Origin: Candidatus Delongbacteria bacterium
GTDB taxonomy: Bacteria > CAIWAD01
Direction of reading: 5' to 3'
NCBI GenBank assembly: GCA_020634015.1
Contig: JACKCN010000001.1
Location: 851,001-915,000, forward strand
Length of the DNA stretch: 64,000 bases
In this document: piece by piece, positions 62,763 to 64,000 of the stretch
Layout: each line of letters opens with the position of its first letter
How positions within the stretch are numbered: the first letter of the stretch is position 1
Translations under genes and position numbers: made by a program
The notes under the pieces: model-generated
The model's database searches: none
What the model was told of the DNA's origin: nothing
The model's input: only the letters and a program-made list of their open reading frames with translations

Positions 62763-64000
62763 ATGAATCGACTTTCCGTACTGCTCTGCGTCGGTGGCTT
62801 TGCTGCCCTGATGGTGGCTTGTGACAGCTCCAACACTTCCCTCGTGTCGCCCATGAGTGACCAGGGTACAGAAATTGCCGGCGGAGGCAGCCACGGTGGT
62901 GGCGGCAATGGCTGCGGTGGTGGTGGAAACCACGGCGGTGGCGGCAGCCACCACGGTGGCGGCAGCCACCACGGTGGCGGCGGCAACCATGGCGGTGGCG
63001 GCAACCATGGCAACGGACATTCCTGTGGTGGCAACGGCGGAAGCCATGGTGGCCACTCCGGCGGCCATAGCGAAGGATGCAACGGTGGTGGCGGCAACCA
63101 TGGCGGTGGCAATCACGGCGGTGGCCACCACGGCGGCGGCAACCACGGTGGCGGCGGCGGTTACTGCAACAATGATGGCGAGACAGCTTTTGCCTACAGC
63201 TGCGACGACGATGTGCGCATGTGTTTCGACGAAATCCAGGACAACTGCGGCAATGGCATCAATCGCTGGGGCTGGACCAATGGCGCACTGAGCGAGGGAA
63301 GCTATGCTTTCGACCTCTATGCCGGAGCCGGCCAGTGCAACATCGACGCGGGCACCCTGGTAGGTGAGGTCTTCGTGGATTACTTCGACGGCACCGCCAT
63401 GGTGAGCTACATCACCTGCGGCAGCTACATGCTGGACGAAATCCACCTCTGGGTGGGTGACGACCTGCTGCCCCGCAATCATCGCAATCGTTACACGGCG
63501 GCTCCCGGCCAGTTCCCCTATCCGGTGGAAGAATTCGACGGCAACGTGCAGGAATACACCATCGAGGTGGACGACCTTGACGGCCTGATCTATGTGGTGG
63601 CCCACGCTGTGGTGAGCGGTGATTACTCCGACGGCGACTGCGGTGTGCGCGGTTGCGCCGTGGATTGTGTGGAAGGTCCTGACTTCCTTGGACTGAACCA
63701 GCTGCTGGAAGATGCCGCAGGTCTGGACGGCACCGTGACCGTGTCCGTGAGCAATCCCTCGCTGTTCGGATACTCGGCCTATTTCCCCACGCTGACCATC
63801 AGCAATGCAGAAGGCACCTCGCTGGAAGGCAGCTGGCTGGGCTGGTGCATGGATTCCGACCTGCCCATCACCGCCAGCGTGGACTACGAAGCCAATCTCT
63901 ATTCGAGCTACGAAACCCTGCCCAACGGAATTCTCGAGAACCCGGAGACGCTGGATCGCGTGAACTGGATCTTGAACCAGAACTTCCAGGGACAGATCGC
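62763..64000 (+). CDS. Gly/His-rich lipoprotein, 3' end outside window
   Basis: 412 codons seen. AGGAG lies 6 nt before the ATG. MNRLSVLLCVGGFAALMVAC is a lipoprotein signal, lipid Cys at 20. Residues ~41-135 are low-complexity G/H/N/S with about 20 histidines in GGGGNHGG-like units and several cysteines, possibly metal-binding. After that comes a folded, Cys-rich part: YAGAGQCNIDAGTLVGEVFV, then SWLGWCMDSDLPITASVDYE and RVNWILNQNFQGQ, which resembles the layout of surface thioester-type (TQXA-like) modules, though no TQ can be checked. Function not recognised; 3' end is cut. Confidence 0.8.
   Translation, partial: MNRLSVLLCVGGFAALMVACDSSNTSLVSPMSDQGTEIAGGGSHGGGGNGCGGGGNHGGGGSHHGGGSHHGGGGNHGGGGNHGNGHSCGGNGGSHGGHSGGHSEGCNGGGGNHGGGNHGGGHHGGGNHGGGGGYCNNDGETAFAYSCDDDVRMCFDEIQDNCGNGINRWGWTNGALSEGSYAFDLYAGAGQCNIDAGTLVGEVFVDYFDGTAMVSYITCGSYMLDEIHLWVGDDLLPRNHRNRYTAAPGQFPYPVEEFDGNVQEYTIEVDDLDGLIYVVAHAVVSGDYSDGDCGVRGCAVDCVEGPDFLGLNQLLEDAAGLDGTVTVSVSNPSLFGYSAYFPTLTISNAEGTSLEGSWLGWCMDSDLPITASVDYEANLYSSYETLPNGILENPETLDRVNWILNQNFQGQI

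Noticed and set aside
62870..63170. Repeat array (GGTGGCGGCAAC...) inside the lipoprotein gene as a separate DNA repeat or CRISPR
   Set aside because: Repeats are codon-phase Gly/His/Asn triplets in an open frame with a good signal peptide and ribosome site, so they are protein low-complexity, not a DNA element.

Overview
The window looks like a piece of chromosome from an uncultured, GC-rich, Gram-negative (diderm) bacterium. Evidence for an outer membrane is direct: lpxB, lpxK, a DUF374 acyltransferase, lptF/lptG and a LapA/LapB pair. A secreted FG-GAP/ASPIC protein ends in a PNPFN-type, FlgD-like/type IX-like sorting region, which is typical of the FCB superphylum and its candidate phyla. 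The exact phylum cannot be fixed from this window. Genes are dense, mostly on the minus strand, and many overlap by 4 nt (ATGA/GTGA).

Layout. 1-4985 (minus): a translationally coupled surface-glycan cassette made of a lone Maf N-terminal-like protein, a degenerate NeuB-like protein, a DegT-like protein apparently lacking the PLP lysine, and a large capsule-type/GT2 glycosyltransferase cut by the window edge. 5210-10183 (minus): a molybdenum hydroxylase (xanthine dehydrogenase family) operon with its XdhC and MocA-like maturation factors. 10184-10906: a gene-free tract with degenerate repeats. 10907-22960 (minus): a compact run recJ, acyl-CoA dehydrogenase, MBL hydrolase, thiolase, 3-hydroxyacyl-CoA dehydrogenase, acyl-CoA dehydrogenase, nusB, ggt, lpxB, DUF374, lpxK. 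23084-23577 (minus): RNase P RNA, preceded by a zinc-ribbon coiled-coil gene, a tiny promoter/peptide/terminator unit, and suhB, a lipoprotein and a VOC protein.

26576-40526 is a chemotaxis locus. The plus strand carries a receiver, a receiver-histidine kinase, a second receiver, cheA and a cheD-receiver fusion. These converge, with a 1-nt gap, on minus-strand cheB, a CheX/CheC-like gene, an HDOD gene, cheR, a soluble methyl-accepting protein, cheW and a second, very large cheA with two HPt domains and four MshEN-like repeats. 40646-44531 (plus): an SDR, a BI-1 family membrane protein, lptF and lptG. 44742-45311 is a RAYT-like gene whose catalytic residues are gone. 45341-60598 (minus): the FG-GAP protein, dnaG, mutS2, a histidine kinase, a low-molecular-weight phosphatase, mutS, a SPOR protein, lapB, lapA and miaB. 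60723-61318 is a 146-bp tandem array. 61531-62307 is a TrmH-like methyltransferase, and a Gly/His-rich lipoprotein runs off the right end.

The most unusual features are (i) a short motif, GGGTGGCTCC, scattered through intergenic tracts in both orientations and amplified into a nested 12-bp/146-bp array, in the same window as a degenerate REP-associated transposase homologue; (ii) the MshEN-repeat CheA; (iii) the glycan cassette made of apparent pseudoenzymes; and (iv) the compact small transcription unit upstream of the zinc-ribbon/rnpB genes. No tRNA, rRNA, CRISPR array, prophage or intact insertion sequence was seen.
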